A stretch of DNA of 64,000 bases from SKPT01 sp040905445 (GTDB taxonomy: Bacteria > Planctomycetota > Phycisphaerae > Phycisphaerales > Phycisphaeraceae), in assembly GCA_040905445.1 (NCBI GenBank), contig JBBDRN010000039.1:27359-91358 (forward strand), in the 5' to 3' direction. Position 1 is the first letter of the stretch, and every line of letters starts with the position of its first letter. The position numbers and the translations under genes were made by a program. Shown one piece after another: positions 49,018 to 58,085 of the stretch. The notes under the pieces were generated by a model that ran no database searches, was not told where the DNA came from, and worked only from the letters and a program-made list of their open reading frames with translations.

Positions 49018-50499
49018 ATGCTCTATCAGCGCCTCATCAGCCCGCTCCTGCCCCGCTCCCAGCCGTGGATCACGCGGCAGAGCTACGCCCACGAACTCGT
49101 CAACGCCCTGACCTATCCCACCGCCATCGCCATGGTCGAGGGCGGCGTCGTCGGCGTGCTGGCGAAAAAAGCCTTCGACGTCCCGCCCCTGCTGTTCGCC
49201 ATGATCATGGCGGCGCCAATGTTCGCCAACCTGACCAGCTTCGTCTGGGCCTACGTCGCCCGCGGCAGGTCCAAAGTCCGCGTCATCAACGTCCTCCAGG
49301 TGGCCGTGCTCGTCTGCGTCGCCTCGATCGCCGCCCTGCCCACCACCATGGCGGGGGCGTACATGCTCACCGGGCTCGTCGTCCTCGCCCGGTGCATCCT
49401 CGTCGGCGTCGTCACACTGCGCAGCACCGTCTGGCGCATGAACTATCCCCGGCACATCCGCGCCCAGGTCACCGGCCGACTCGTGCTCATCAACACCATC
49501 ATCCTCGCCATCGCCCCCCTGCTCGGGTACGCGCTGGTCGACTACCGGCCCGAAGCATTCCGCTTCATCTACCCTGCCAGCCTCCTCGTCGGCCTCATCG
49601 GCGTCGTCGCCTTCAGCAAGGTCCGACTCCGCGGCGAACGCGACCTGCTCCGCTACGAACGCTCCCTCGGCGCCCGCCCCCAGCCCCACGGCATCCCCGC
49701 TCCCATCTATGAATACGACCCAAAATCCACCCCCGCCACCCACCACGCCCCCAACCCCCAATCCCCAACCCCCAACGCCCAGCCCACCCGCCCCAACTTC
49801 TGGCAGGTCCTCAAGCAGGACCACTTCTTCCGCGCCTACATGTTCTGGCAGTTCTTCGCCGGCTCCGCCAACATGTGTGGCGAGGTCGTCATCATCTACG
49901 TCATCGCCGACGCGACCGACGGCCTGCCGCTCGAGTACATGCTCTCCATCCTGCTCGCCATGGCGATGCCTATGGCCATCGCCACCATCGCCCTACCCTA
50001 CTGGGCGCGCCAGCTCGACACGATGCACGTCGCCGCCTTCCGCGCCCGCCAGGGCCGCTTCTGGATCGCCAACCAGGCGGGCAACTTCATCGGCGCGATG
50101 CTCGTCGCCACGCTCACCGGCAGCATCTGGGTGCCCCTGCTGATTCTCTTCGGCGCCCGGCTGATCCAGGGCGTCGTCCGCGGGGCGGGCATGCTGGCCT
50201 GGAACCTCGGGCACAACGACTTCGCCGACCGACGCATGGTCGCCACCTACATGGGCATCCACGTCACGCTCACCGGCATCCGCGGCGCCGTCGCCCCCTT
50301 CCTCGGCATGGCCCTCTACGCCGGGTGGCGCGAGCTGAGCATTCCCGGCACGCCCATCGTCCTCCTGCCCGCGTTCGCCGGCGTCGGCTACTGGGTCTTC
50401 CTCGTCACCACCCTCATGGCCGCGATGTCGGAGGTCGGCTTTCGCACCCTCTACCGCGCCATCCGCGCCACCGGCAGCCCGGCCGTGCCCGCCGACTGA
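49018..50499 (+). CDS. MFS-like multi-helix transporter
   Basis: 493 residues with about 12 hydrophobic helices in two halves (VGVLAKKAFDVPPLLFAMIM, VVLARCILVGVVTLR, then FWQFFAGSANMCGEVVIIYV, LPAFAGVGYWVFLVTTLM). It resembles MFS permeases of the planctomycete type, substrate unknown. The cytoplasmic loop between helices 6 and 7 contains a Pro/Asn/Gln/Ser-rich stretch (ATHHAPNPQSPTPNAQPT) encoded by CAACCCCCAATCCCC word repeats (49744-49790), an apparent insertion. No good ribosome-binding site precedes the ATG; a TTG at 49006 is in frame. Confidence 0.8.
   Translation: MLYQRLISPLLPRSQPWITRQSYAHELVNALTYPTAIAMVEGGVVGVLAKKAFDVPPLLFAMIMAAPMFANLTSFVWAYVARGRSKVRVINVLQVAVLVCVASIAALPTTMAGAYMLTGLVVLARCILVGVVTLRSTVWRMNYPRHIRAQVTGRLVLINTIILAIAPLLGYALVDYRPEAFRFIYPASLLVGLIGVVAFSKVRLRGERDLLRYERSLGARPQPHGIPAPIYEYDPKSTPATHHAPNPQSPTPNAQPTRPNFWQVLKQDHFFRAYMFWQFFAGSANMCGEVVIIYVIADATDGLPLEYMLSILLAMAMPMAIATIALPYWARQLDTMHVAAFRARQGRFWIANQAGNFIGAMLVATLTGSIWVPLLILFGARLIQGVVRGAGMLAWNLGHNDFADRRMVATYMGIHVTLTGIRGAVAPFLGMALYAGWRELSIPGTPIVLLPAFAGVGYWVFLVTTLMAAMSEVGFRTLYRAIRATGSPAVPAD
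49744..49790. repeat. CCCCCAAC word repeat inside the transporter gene
   Basis: Imperfect tandem of CCCCAACCCCCAAT units, in frame, giving the loop NPQSPTPN. This is a dispersed word type otherwise expected between genes. Confidence 0.6.
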
Positions 50500-50530
50500 C
50501 CCGCCCCTCGCCCTCGAAAGCCGTGACGGC

Positions 50531-51157
50531 TCAACCCAACCTCGCCCGCGCCGCTCGCCTGAGCATCGGCACCGTCCCCGCCGCGAGCAGCAGCAGGCAG
50601 GCATTGAGCTGCACCGCCTCCTCCACGAACAGGCTCGTCTCCGCCGTCAGCGGCAGCATCCGCTTGTCCAGCGCAAACGACGCGACGTACAACGCCCCGC
50701 CCGCCGCGGCACACCACGCCGCCGGCCCCAGCGCCGTTCGCCAGCCCGCAAGCAGCTCCCCCGCCCGCCTCAGCGCCCAAACCCCCAGGGCGATCCAGAT
50801 CACGACGACGATCCCGCGCGCCACCAGTTCCGTCACCGGCCAGACCGGCGACTCGCTCAGCCGGTCGATGTCCGTCTCGCGCACGGCAAACGACAGGCAG
50901 ATCATCGCCAGCCCCAGCCGCGCCACCGTCTCCACGCTCCCCGCCGCGCGCCAGCCCCGCACGCCATGCACCGCGCACGCCGTCAGCAGCACCGCCGTCT
51001 GCGTCGACTCGACGAGCTGATGCTCCTCGAGCACCTGCGGATCGCGCCGCCAGAGCAGAAACGCCGCGTACGTACTGCCCGCCAATAGCAGGAACCACCC
51101 GCCCACGCGCCAAGCGCTCCGCGCAGCGGGGGCGGGCTGTAATGCGTCGTCCCTCAT
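50531..51157 (-). CDS. hypothetical membrane protein, five or six helices
   Basis: 208 residues. The ATG at 51157 follows AGGAG by six bases. Hydrophobic helices include WFLLLAGSTYAAFLLW, AVLLTACAVHGV, LVARGIVVVIWIALGVWAL and LNACLLLLAAGTVPML. I do not recognise the family. It converges with the transporter gene and diverges from RibF. Confidence 0.7.
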   Translation of the reverse strand: MRDDALQPAPAARSAWRVGGWFLLLAGSTYAAFLLWRRDPQVLEEHQLVESTQTAVLLTACAVHGVRGWRAAGSVETVARLGLAMICLSFAVRETDIDRLSESPVWPVTELVARGIVVVIWIALGVWALRRAGELLAGWRTALGPAAWCAAAGGALYVASFALDKRMLPLTAETSLFVEEAVQLNACLLLLAAGTVPMLRRAARARLG

Positions 51158-51260
51158 CGTGCTCCTGTAAAGAAGGCGGGCCACCAGGCCACCCGCCGCT
51201 CGCGAGCAGATTACCCGCCCCCACCTCCCCCGACAATCACGCCCAGCACGCCCCTCCCCA

Positions 51261-51345
51261 GTCTGAATTCTGACTCGCTGGCGTCGCCTCTTCGCTCCGA
51301 GATCCCAATTCTGAATTCTGAATTTTGAATTCTGAATTGAATACC
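51261..51345. repeat. GAATTCTGAATTCTG word repeat
   Basis: TCCGAGATCCCAATTCTGAA followed by two more AATTCTG units ends 8 bp before the RibF start; a single TCTGAATTCTGA lies at 51262. The 17-mer TCCGAGATCCC-ATTCTGA recurs at 55887-55903. Confidence 0.8.
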
Positions 51346-51353
51346 ATGCCCCC

Positions 51354-52304
51354 ATGCCCGGCCCCACCGTCCTGACCATCGGCAACTTCGACGGCGTGCA
51401 CCTCGGCCACCAGGCGATCCTCGCCCGCGCCCGCGCCATCGCCGGGCCCGCGCACGCCCGCGTGATCGCCCTGACCTTCGACCCTCACCCGGCGGCGGTG
51501 CTGCGCCCCGGCTCGGAGCCTGCCCGCCTCAGCACGCGCGAGCACAAGGCCGAGCGCCTCCGCGCCACCGGCGCGGACGACGTCGTCATCCTCGAGCCCA
51601 CGCCCGAGCTGCTCGGGCAGACGGCCGAACAGTTCGTCGCCAACCTCGTCGCCACCTACCGCCCCGTCGCGTTCGTCGAGGGCGCCGACTTCCGCTTCGG
51701 CAAGGGCCGGGCCGGCAACGTCGAGCGGCTGGCGGCCATGGGCGGCGAGCATGGCTTCGAGGTCCAGGTCGTCGATCGCGTCGACGTCGCCCTGGCCGAC
51801 CGCCAGCTCGCCCCGGTCAGCAGCTCGCTCGTGCGCTGGCTCGTCGAGCATGGCCGCGTCATGGACGCGGCGCTCGCGCTCAACGCCGGCTTCGAGCTGC
51901 GCGGCCGCGTCGCCGCCGGCGAGCAGCGCGGGCGCACGCTCGGCGTGCCGACCGCCAACCTCGACCCCGCCGACTACGCCGGTCACGTCCTGCCCGCCGA
52001 CGGCGTCTATGCCGGCGCGGTCGTCCTCCCCGACGCCGCCGTCCGACCCGCCGCCCTCAGCGTCGGCGTCAAGCCCACCTTCGGCGAGCACCGCCTGACC
52101 ATCGAGGCCCACCTGCTCGACTTTGCCGGCGACCTCTACGGCCAATCGATCGCCATCCGTTTCGCCCGCTGGATCCGCGACCAGCACGCCTTCCCCGACC
52201 TCGCCAGCCTCAAGCGGCAGCTCGACCAGGACATCGCCCAGACCCGCCGCGGGGCAACGCTCGGCCTGCTCGACACCCCCCGGCCCGTCGCCCACGCCGG
52301 CTGA
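51354..52304 (+). CDS. ribF: bifunctional riboflavin kinase/FAD synthetase
   Basis: 316 residues. GNFDGVHLGHQAIL (10-23) is the nucleotidyltransferase HIGH-like motif of the FMN adenylyltransferase half; EGADFRFGKGRAGN and SSSLVRWL follow. The C-terminal riboflavin kinase half has GEQRGRTLGVPTAN and GVYAGAVVL. It makes FMN and FAD from riboflavin. The start sits right after repeat-word DNA with no visible ribosome-binding site, so initiation may be leaderless or weak. Confidence 0.95.
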   Translation: MPGPTVLTIGNFDGVHLGHQAILARARAIAGPAHARVIALTFDPHPAAVLRPGSEPARLSTREHKAERLRATGADDVVILEPTPELLGQTAEQFVANLVATYRPVAFVEGADFRFGKGRAGNVERLAAMGGEHGFEVQVVDRVDVALADRQLAPVSSSLVRWLVEHGRVMDAALALNAGFELRGRVAAGEQRGRTLGVPTANLDPADYAGHVLPADGVYAGAVVLPDAAVRPAALSVGVKPTFGEHRLTIEAHLLDFAGDLYGQSIAIRFARWIRDQHAFPDLASLKRQLDQDIAQTRRGATLGLLDTPRPVAHAG

Positions 52305-52330
52305 TACAAGGCCGGGACCGGTGGCCCCGA
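52304..52330. repeat. CCGGGACC palindrome after ribF
   Basis: ACAAGGCCGGGACCGGTGGC with CCCG: a variant of the family seen at 15250, 16301 and 56817, starting at the last base of the ribF stop. Confidence 0.75.
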
Positions 52331-52445
52331 TCGAACGCCGGCCCGGCCCCCGGGTGACTTGTGGCCTTGCCATCGGCGAGCATCTGTGTTCACCTGTGGC
52401 TGTCTGCCACGCCCGGGAGTCGATCGCTTGCCTACCGAAACGCGC

Positions 52446-53522
52446 ATGCCTGTCTACGACGCCACGCTCGACCTCGCCGCCGCAGCCGCGCTGATCGCCG
52501 ACTGCGACGGGCCCATCCTCGTCGTGACCCACGCCAAGCCCGACGGCGACGCGTTCGGCTCGGTCATCGCCCTGACCGCCGCCCTGCGCACGCTCGGGCG
52601 CGACGTCACCGCTTGCTTCGCCCCGCCCGTGCCCGCGAGCCTGCTGGACCTGGCGGGCAGCGATCTCGCCCGCATTTACGAGCCCGCCATCGACCTCGGC
52701 GAGCCGGTGCTGCGCATCGTCCTGGACACCGGCGCCTACGCGCAGCTCGGGCCCCTGCGCGACGCCATCGAGCCCCACGTCGACCGCACGCTCATCCTCG
52801 ACCACCACCTCTCGGGCGACATCCCCGCCCGCCACCGCTACATCGACGGCGGCGCCGCCGCGACCTGCGAGATCGTCGCCGACCTGCTCGAGCTCCTGCT
52901 CGACGACCGCACGCCTGGGCACCTGACGCGCGTCATCCGCGAGGCCCTGTTCGTCGGCATCGCCTCCGACACCGGCTGGTTCCGCTTTTCCAACACCAGC
53001 CCGCGCACGCACACGCTGGCCGCCCGCCTGCTGCGCGAGGGCGTCGACCAGGCGGCCCTGTACGAGGTGCTCGAGCAGACCGAGCGCCCGCAGAAGCTGG
53101 CCCTGCTGACGCGCGCGCTCGACAGCCTCAAGCTCGTCGCCGATGGACGCGCGGCGATCATGACCCTCCGCGCCGACGACTTCACCGAGACCGGCGCGCT
53201 GATGGAGGAGACGGAGCGCCTGATCGACGTGCCCCAGCAGGTCGGCACCATCCGCGTGATCGCCCTGCTCAGCGAGCATCGCCAGCCCGACGGCAAGGTC
53301 GTCACCCGCATGAGCTTCCGCAGCAAACCCGGCGCGGCGACGGCGGCGGCCGGCGGCGTCGGGCCCGTCAATGTCGCCGAGCTGGCAGGCCGCTTCGGCG
53401 GCGGGGGCCACGCCCGGGCCGCCGGCGCCCGCGTCACCGGGCCGCCCGACGCCATCGTGCCCCGGCTCGAGCAGGCCCTCGCCGACGCCTTGACCCACGC
53501 CAGCCGCCGCGGCGACGCTTAG
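52446..53522 (+). CDS. NrnA-like DHH phosphoesterase (nanoRNase/pAp phosphatase)
   Basis: 358 residues. Motif I HAKPDGDAFGS (Asp33, Asp35), the DHH motif ILDHHLSGD, SDTGWFRFSNT and the C-terminal DHHA1 GGGGHARAAG are intact. NrnA degrades very short RNA and pAp. It is 141 bp after ribF on the same strand; a repeat arm fragment lies in the gap. The ATG has no strong ribosome-binding site but matches the usual N-terminal length. Confidence 0.9.
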   Translation: MPVYDATLDLAAAAALIADCDGPILVVTHAKPDGDAFGSVIALTAALRTLGRDVTACFAPPVPASLLDLAGSDLARIYEPAIDLGEPVLRIVLDTGAYAQLGPLRDAIEPHVDRTLILDHHLSGDIPARHRYIDGGAAATCEIVADLLELLLDDRTPGHLTRVIREALFVGIASDTGWFRFSNTSPRTHTLAARLLREGVDQAALYEVLEQTERPQKLALLTRALDSLKLVADGRAAIMTLRADDFTETGALMEETERLIDVPQQVGTIRVIALLSEHRQPDGKVVTRMSFRSKPGAATAAAGGVGPVNVAELAGRFGGGGHARAAGARVTGPPDAIVPRLEQALADALTHASRRGDA

Positions 53523-53561
53523 TCAGCCACCGCACTCACGCGGCGACGCCAGGAGGCACCC

Positions 53562-53909
53562 ATGTCCCGCGAACTTTACGGCCACCCGATCCACGCCTTC
53601 TGGGCACGCCTCTTCGGCGGCCTCGTCGGCCCGCTCATCCTCATCGTCGTCGGCGTCGCCTGCATCTCGACCGGCCGCGCCTGGATCCCCGGCCGTTTCG
53701 GCGGCACGTCGCTCGACGGCACCGGCGCCATCGCCCTCGGCGTCGCGGCCCTGGGGGCGGCGCTGGCACTCCACCTGCACCGCGTCTGGCGTCCCGCCGC
53801 CCATAATTACTGGAAATTCATATACTTAGGGATATGGCTGGGAACGGTCGCCTTCGGCGGCGGACTCCTCGTCGCCACCTGGTATGCCTTCCGCGACGCG
53901 ATCATCTAA
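53562..53909 (+). CDS. small hypothetical membrane protein
   Basis: 115 residues with AGGAGG seven bases before the ATG. Three helices (GLVGPLILIVVGVACIST, GAIALGVAALGAALALHL, IYLGIWLGTVAFGGGLLVAT). I do not recognise it. The stretch ATTACTGGAAATTCATATAC inside the gene is unusually AT-rich for this genome. Confidence 0.7.
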   Translation: MSRELYGHPIHAFWARLFGGLVGPLILIVVGVACISTGRAWIPGRFGGTSLDGTGAIALGVAALGAALALHLHRVWRPAAHNYWKFIYLGIWLGTVAFGGGLLVATWYAFRDAII

Positions 53910-54145
53910 TTAGATCGCGTTCAATCCAACCGTAGCGGGGTGGGTTGAACGCCCTCCAGGTAGCCACGGTCGCTCCACCCACCCTGACCGGGCGCCCCAA
54001 TTTATCTGTGGCCCCCGACGAGGATATGCAATCGCCGGGCCTCGTCGCAACATTTATGGTATAGTAGAAGACGTCTGTACCGGTCCCGGCGCGATCGGCC
54101 GCCCGGGCTCCTCTCGGCTCATCATCTGCTTACGGAGGGTTTGTC
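53910..54145. other. 236-bp leader of the CHRD gene
   Basis: Contains a CGACGAGG/CCTCGTCG hairpin (54016-54047) and a TATAGT hexamer (54060-54065) that could be a -10, plus a weak TAGCCACGG fragment of the CCACGGGT element near 53965. No gene is seen. Confidence 0.4.
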
Positions 54146-54703
54146 ATGACGCGTTGTGTCAGCACCATTGCCGCCGTTGCCCTTGCGCTCGGTTTCGCGG
54201 TCGCCCAGCCCGCTCAGGCCGACCTGCTGCTGTTCACCAGCACGCTGCTGCCCGAGAACGAACTGCACACGGACGTGCAGAGCAACGCCGCGGGCGTGGC
54301 CATCATGTCGGTCGACACGGACACCGGGCTCTTCGACTTGACGCTCTGGGTCACCGGCATCGACCAGGCCGACCTCACCGCCAACCCCTTCCACATCCAC
54401 ATCGGCGGCCCGGAGGTTTCGGGCGGGATCATCTTTGGCTTCCTCGGCGTGGACAACGACTGGACCACCAACGGCTCGCTGCTGGTGCGCGAGATCGTCG
54501 ACGCCCAGTTCGACCAGGCCTTTATCGACACCTACTGGGACGACCTGCTCGCCGGCGACACGTACCTCAACGTGCACACCAGCGCCTACCCGCCGGGCGA
54601 GATCCGCGGGCAGCTCATCCCCGTGCCCGAGCCCACATCCCTCGGACTCGTCGCGATCGGCGTTGGCGTCATGCTGACCGGCCGACGCCGGCGCGCCACG
54701 TGA
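54146..54703 (+). CDS. secreted CHRD-domain PEP-CTERM protein
   Basis: 185 residues. GGAGGG precedes the ATG. A signal peptide (VSTIAAVALALGFAVAQPAQA) leads a CHRD domain, recognised by FHIHIGGPEVSGGIIF and the end motif NVHTSAYPPGEIRGQL. The tail VPEPTSLGLVAIGVGVMLTG with RRRR is a full PEP-CTERM signal. CHRD domains are chordin-like folds of unknown role in bacteria; this is an exosortase substrate, third in the window. Confidence 0.92.
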   Translation: MTRCVSTIAAVALALGFAVAQPAQADLLLFTSTLLPENELHTDVQSNAAGVAIMSVDTDTGLFDLTLWVTGIDQADLTANPFHIHIGGPEVSGGIIFGFLGVDNDWTTNGSLLVREIVDAQFDQAFIDTYWDDLLAGDTYLNVHTSAYPPGEIRGQLIPVPEPTSLGLVAIGVGVMLTGRRRRAT

Positions 54704-54735
54704 ACGCCGCCCGGCGACCTCGGGGCAGATGCGGA

Positions 54736-54799
54736 GAAAGGCCCGTCGCGGCCGGCGCTCGAACCACCCTTCCCGAGCGGCCGTCGTGATGGGCTTTTT
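54736..54799. terminator. two-stem terminator-like structure
   Basis: An inner stem pairs CGGCCGGCGCTCG with CGAGCGGCCG; an outer stem pairs AAAGGCCCGTC with GATGGGCTTT and is followed by TT. It probably ends the CHRD transcript and, read inversely, the cytidylate-kinase-like one. Confidence 0.55.
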
Positions 54800-54873
54800 C
54801 GTGCGCGTGCACGCCACGGAGGACACCGACGCGCCAAGCCGCGCCCGTCCGCACACATTCGCCGCGGGTGGGT

Positions 54874-55605
54874 CTACCGCCCCACGCCGACCGGCTTCTC
54901 GGGGATCGGCCGCCCCTCGATCCCGGGAATCAGCGGCAGAATCGCGTCGACGATCTGCTGATCCGTGCTCACCGCCGTGTTGAACGTCACCGTGAAGCTC
55001 GCCGGGCCCACCGGGCGGTCCCACCAGTACTTCTTGTAAAACGCGGCACGACTCGCATCGACCCGCCGCACCTCCTCCGCCGCCGCCGCCTCGCTGATGC
55101 CCCGCCTCCGCGCCAAGTGCTCGATCCGGTCCTCTTCCGGCGCGACGAGCAAGACATGCACGCCGCCCGGCATGGAGCGCGTGATGAACACCCCGCCGCG
55201 GCCGATCAGCACGACCCGCCCATGCTCCGCCAGCGCCCGCATCGCCTCGGCCACCTTCCGGTAGATGGCGAACTCGCTGTCCGTCGCGCTCGACGAGGTC
55301 AGGTTGGCGAAGACCTCACGGAACCAGGAGCGCGTGTCCTCGCCCAGCGTGTCCACCAGCGTGCGGTAGAGCTCGCTCTCGCCGGCAAGCATCTCGCCCA
55401 GCTCCTTGTCGAAGCCGGTCCACGGCGGGTCGTGCTGGTCAATCTCCCGCAGCCGCGCGACCAGCCGATCCTCGATCGAGTGGCCGCCGGCGCCGGCCTC
55501 GCGGCTGATCGTCACGAACGGCTGCGGCTTCACGCGGCCCGGCCGGCGCTTGTGATACGTCTCCGCGGTGATCGTCGACACAATCGCTTGGAACCTCGGG
55601 TCCAT
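54874..55605 (-). CDS. cytidylate kinase-like family protein
   Basis: 243 residues, class Cytidylate_kin2. The P-loop is modified to FVTISREAGAGGHSIEDRL, and VVLIGRGGVFITR and RRRGISEAAAAEEVRR follow. These proteins share the NMP-kinase fold but their true substrate is unknown. The start follows GAGGG at 5 bases. It is alone on its strand in this region. Confidence 0.85.
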   Translation of the reverse strand: MDPRFQAIVSTITAETYHKRRPGRVKPQPFVTISREAGAGGHSIEDRLVARLREIDQHDPPWTGFDKELGEMLAGESELYRTLVDTLGEDTRSWFREVFANLTSSSATDSEFAIYRKVAEAMRALAEHGRVVLIGRGGVFITRSMPGGVHVLLVAPEEDRIEHLARRRGISEAAAAEEVRRVDASRAAFYKKYWWDRPVGPASFTVTFNTAVSTDQQIVDAILPLIPGIEGRPIPEKPVGVGR

Positions 55606-55909
55606 GTTCCCTCACTGTCTCTACGTGGCTCGGTGTGCAGGCGCCAAACGCCTGGCCTGGGCTCAGTATAGCTTGAAGCGGAAATCAGGACTCAAAAACA
55701 CAAACCCGTCAAGCACGCCCTTCACTCGATCTCCCCTTCTGAATTCTGAATAACCGCGAAGCAGCGGGAGGGCGCGGGGGGCGGGGGCGCGAAGGGATTG
55801 TGGTGTGCATAACTTCTGTTTCTTCGCGCACTTCGCTTGCTTCGCCTTTTCACGGTTCAATGATAAGACTCGTCGGATTCCAGGGTGTTTCCGAGATCCC
55901 CATTCTGAT
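55606..55909. other. 304-bp gene-free region with nested repeat words
   Basis: It contains the AATTC word at 55735-55752, copy B of the CCGCGAAG element, and TCCGAGATCCCCATTCTGA at 55885. No gene is seen; the small frame on the minus strand over 55663-55860 is repeat-derived. Confidence 0.7.
55747..55864 (+). repeat. CCGCGAAG inverted-repeat element, copy B
   Basis: Runs from TGAATAACCGCGAAGCAGCG to CACGGTTCAATGAT, 118 bp, and aligns with copy A at 23604-23714 at both ends and in the centre (AACTTCTGTTTCTT). GC-rich tandem GGGCGGGG replaces part of the left arm. Confidence 0.88.
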
Positions 55910-56782
55910 TCACCTCCCCGCCGCCTCCGCCAGTCGGTGGTAGACGCTCATCGGCAGGCTTGGCTGCCCGATGCGGCAGGCCTTGTGCGAGCCGTGGTAG
56001 TCGCTGCCCCCGGTCACGAGCAGGTCGAACCGCTTGGCCAGCGTTTGGTAATGCTCCACGTGCTGCTGCCGGTGGTCGCTGTGGTGTGTTTCGATCGCGT
56101 CGAGGCCCAGCTCCTTGAGCGCCCGCACGAGCAGTTCCACGGCGTCCGGGTCCGGGACGTTGAGCTGCACCGGGTGCGCCAGGCAGGCCAGGCCGCCCGC
56201 GTCGTGAATGACGGCGATCGCGCGGGCGGCGGTGAGGCGCGCCTTGGGCTGATAGGCGGCGCCGCCCTCGCCGATGTAGCGGATGAACGCCTCGTGCAGC
56301 GAGCGGACGTATCCCTTCTGCACCATGAGCTGGGCGATGTGCGGCCGGCCGACGACGCCGTCGCCCGCGCGCGCGAGCACCTCCTCGTAGCCGATGCGGA
56401 CGCCGAGGTCATTCAGCCGCTCGACCAGGCGCGGGTTGCGCTGCGCCCGGGCCTCGACGAGCCAGCGCTGCGCGGCAGCGAGGTCGGCGTCGTCGGGGTC
56501 GATGAAGTAGCCCAGCAGGTGCATCTCGACGCCCTGGATGAGCGGCCCCGCCGCGCCGACGGCAGGGCTGACCTCGTGCAGCCGGGCTGACAACTCGATG
56601 CCGGGCACGAACGCGAGATCGAGCGCCGCGGCCGCGGCGGCACAGGCTTCGACGCCGGCCGTGGTGTCGTGGTCGGTCAGGGCAATCGCGTCCATGCCCG
56701 CCTGCCGCGCCAGCCGGGGCAGCTCCCCGGGTGGGTCCGTGCCGTCCGACGCGGTCGAGTGCATGTGCAGGTCGCAGTACAT
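55910..56782 (-). CDS. PHP-domain phosphoesterase (RNase AM/YciV-like)
   Basis: 290 residues. The four PHP metal motifs are visible: DLHMHSTASDG, LTDHDTT, PGIELS, and SDYHGSH near the end. E. coli YciV is a 5'-3' exonuclease that also acts on 3',5'-pAp; related proteins may have this role. Coding on its own in reverse to the next gene, behind a TATAGT -10-like hexamer (56790-56795). Confidence 0.88.
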   Translation of the reverse strand: MYCDLHMHSTASDGTDPPGELPRLARQAGMDAIALTDHDTTAGVEACAAAAAALDLAFVPGIELSARLHEVSPAVGAAGPLIQGVEMHLLGYFIDPDDADLAAAQRWLVEARAQRNPRLVERLNDLGVRIGYEEVLARAGDGVVGRPHIAQLMVQKGYVRSLHEAFIRYIGEGGAAYQPKARLTAARAIAVIHDAGGLACLAHPVQLNVPDPDAVELLVRALKELGLDAIETHHSDHRQQHVEHYQTLAKRFDLLVTGGSDYHGSHKACRIGQPSLPMSVYHRLAEAAGR

Positions 56783-56816
56783 CCACCAACACTATATAAG
56801 CCAGCGCCCACCCCCG

Positions 56817-56844
56817 GCATAAAGCCGGGACCGATGGTCCCGGC
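56817..56844. repeat. CCGGGACC palindrome between two minus-strand genes
   Basis: CATAAAGCCGGGACCGATGG followed by TCCCGG, nearly identical to the copy at 16301-16328. It lies beyond the stop of the kinase-like gene at 56854. Confidence 0.8.
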
Positions 56845-56853
56845 CTTGTCGGA

Positions 56854-58047
56854 TCAGGCGACGGCGGCGACCAGCTCAGCGCCGTGCTGCTCGAGCCAGT
56901 GCGCCTTGGCCTGCACCATCGCAAGGAAGGGGCCCGCCTCGTAGCGGGCGAACGAGCCCGTCGCCGCCACGGGAATGACGCTCTCGGCGATCAGCGCCTC
57001 GATCATCAGCCACGGCGCCGTCGCCAACTCGGCGCGGCTCAGCGGCTGGGCGGTGAGTTGCCCGTAGCCGGTGATGAACTGCTCGAAGCGGCGCGTGTCG
57101 ATCTCGCGGGGCCACTGCGTCGGGTCCTCGCCCCCGCCGACGATTGAGAACTGCAGCGCCGCGTTGGCGATGTCGATCATGCGGTGATCGATCCGCGCCG
57201 CGTCGAAGTCGACCACCCCCACAAGCGTCTGGGCGCGGAAGATCGTGTTGCCCGGGTGCCAGTCGCAGTGCACCGCCTGGCGCGGCCACTGCCCGAGGCC
57301 CTGGTCGTCAACCTGACCGGCCGCGTGCTCGTAGACCTGCCGCAGCACCTCGACCTGCTCGGCATCGCCGGCCTGCAGCCGGCTCGGCAGGCGCTCGAAC
57401 GCCTTGGCCACCGCGCGCGCCCGGTGGTACGAACCGCGCGGCGGTTCGTAGCGGGCCGTGAAGCCGCGCGTCAGCTCGTGGAACCGCGCCAGCGTCCGCC
57501 CCGCCTCGAACGTCGCCGGCAGCGAGCCGTCATACCCGGTCCCCTGCACGTAGCGGAACATCTCGTAGATGTTCCCCTCGTACTGCAGCATCGAGTTGTT
57601 GCCGCGCCGCGTGCCGATCAGCGCCGGCAGGCAGAAGCCCTCGCGCGCCAGGTAAAGTTGCAGTTCGTGGCTGAACGCCACCCGGTCGGAGCCGGCGCGG
57701 CCAAGGCTGCGGCGCTTGAACAGGAATCGGCCCGTCTCGGCCTTGAGCAGCAGCTTCGGTGCCCGGCGCGAGCCGCGCGGGTAGGCCTTGATGCCGTAGA
57801 TCGCCCCGAGGTCGTAGTGCGACAGGACGATGGCCAGCTCGAAGGCCTCAAACGTCGCCCGCTGCCCCGCCACGGAGTCGGCGACCGACCCGGCGGCGGA
57901 ATCCGACGCCGCCCCGGCGGCGAGCGTCGCGCTCGCCAGCGACGAGATCGTGTCCGGGGCGGTCGGCGGGGCGTCGGCCCCGTCGAGCTCGCCCGGCGAC
58001 GGCAGCGCGCCGCGTCCCGTCACACCGCTGGATGCGTCCCGGCTCAT
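56854..58047 (-). CDS. APH/choline-kinase-fold phosphotransferase
   Basis: 397 residues. Brenner-type motif HCDWHPGN and metal motif VVDFDAARIDH are intact; the glycine/Lys part is divergent (LLKAETGRFLFKR). A 65-residue Ala/Ser-rich N-terminal tail precedes the domain. Members phosphorylate small molecules, homoserine, choline or spore-coat components; the substrate is unknown. It is 38 bp after yicC on the same strand, where guanylate kinase often lies in other bacteria. Confidence 0.8.
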   Translation of the reverse strand: MSRDASSGVTGRGALPSPGELDGADAPPTAPDTISSLASATLAAGAASDSAAGSVADSVAGQRATFEAFELAIVLSHYDLGAIYGIKAYPRGSRRAPKLLLKAETGRFLFKRRSLGRAGSDRVAFSHELQLYLAREGFCLPALIGTRRGNNSMLQYEGNIYEMFRYVQGTGYDGSLPATFEAGRTLARFHELTRGFTARYEPPRGSYHRARAVAKAFERLPSRLQAGDAEQVEVLRQVYEHAAGQVDDQGLGQWPRQAVHCDWHPGNTIFRAQTLVGVVDFDAARIDHRMIDIANAALQFSIVGGGEDPTQWPREIDTRRFEQFITGYGQLTAQPLSRAELATAPWLMIEALIAESVIPVAATGSFARYEAGPFLAMVQAKAHWLEQHGAELVAAVA

Positions 58048-58085
58048 GTCACCTCGTCAGCAAGCAGACCGCCCAGCCGCCGCAC

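Noticed and set aside
54016..54047. CGACGAGG hairpin as a riboswitch
   Set aside because: Only one 8-bp stem with a plain loop; no match to any riboswitch core I know.
55663..55860. A 65-codon minus-strand frame
   Set aside because: Encoded by the CCGCGAAG element copy B and AATTC words; the same text would arise at any copy.
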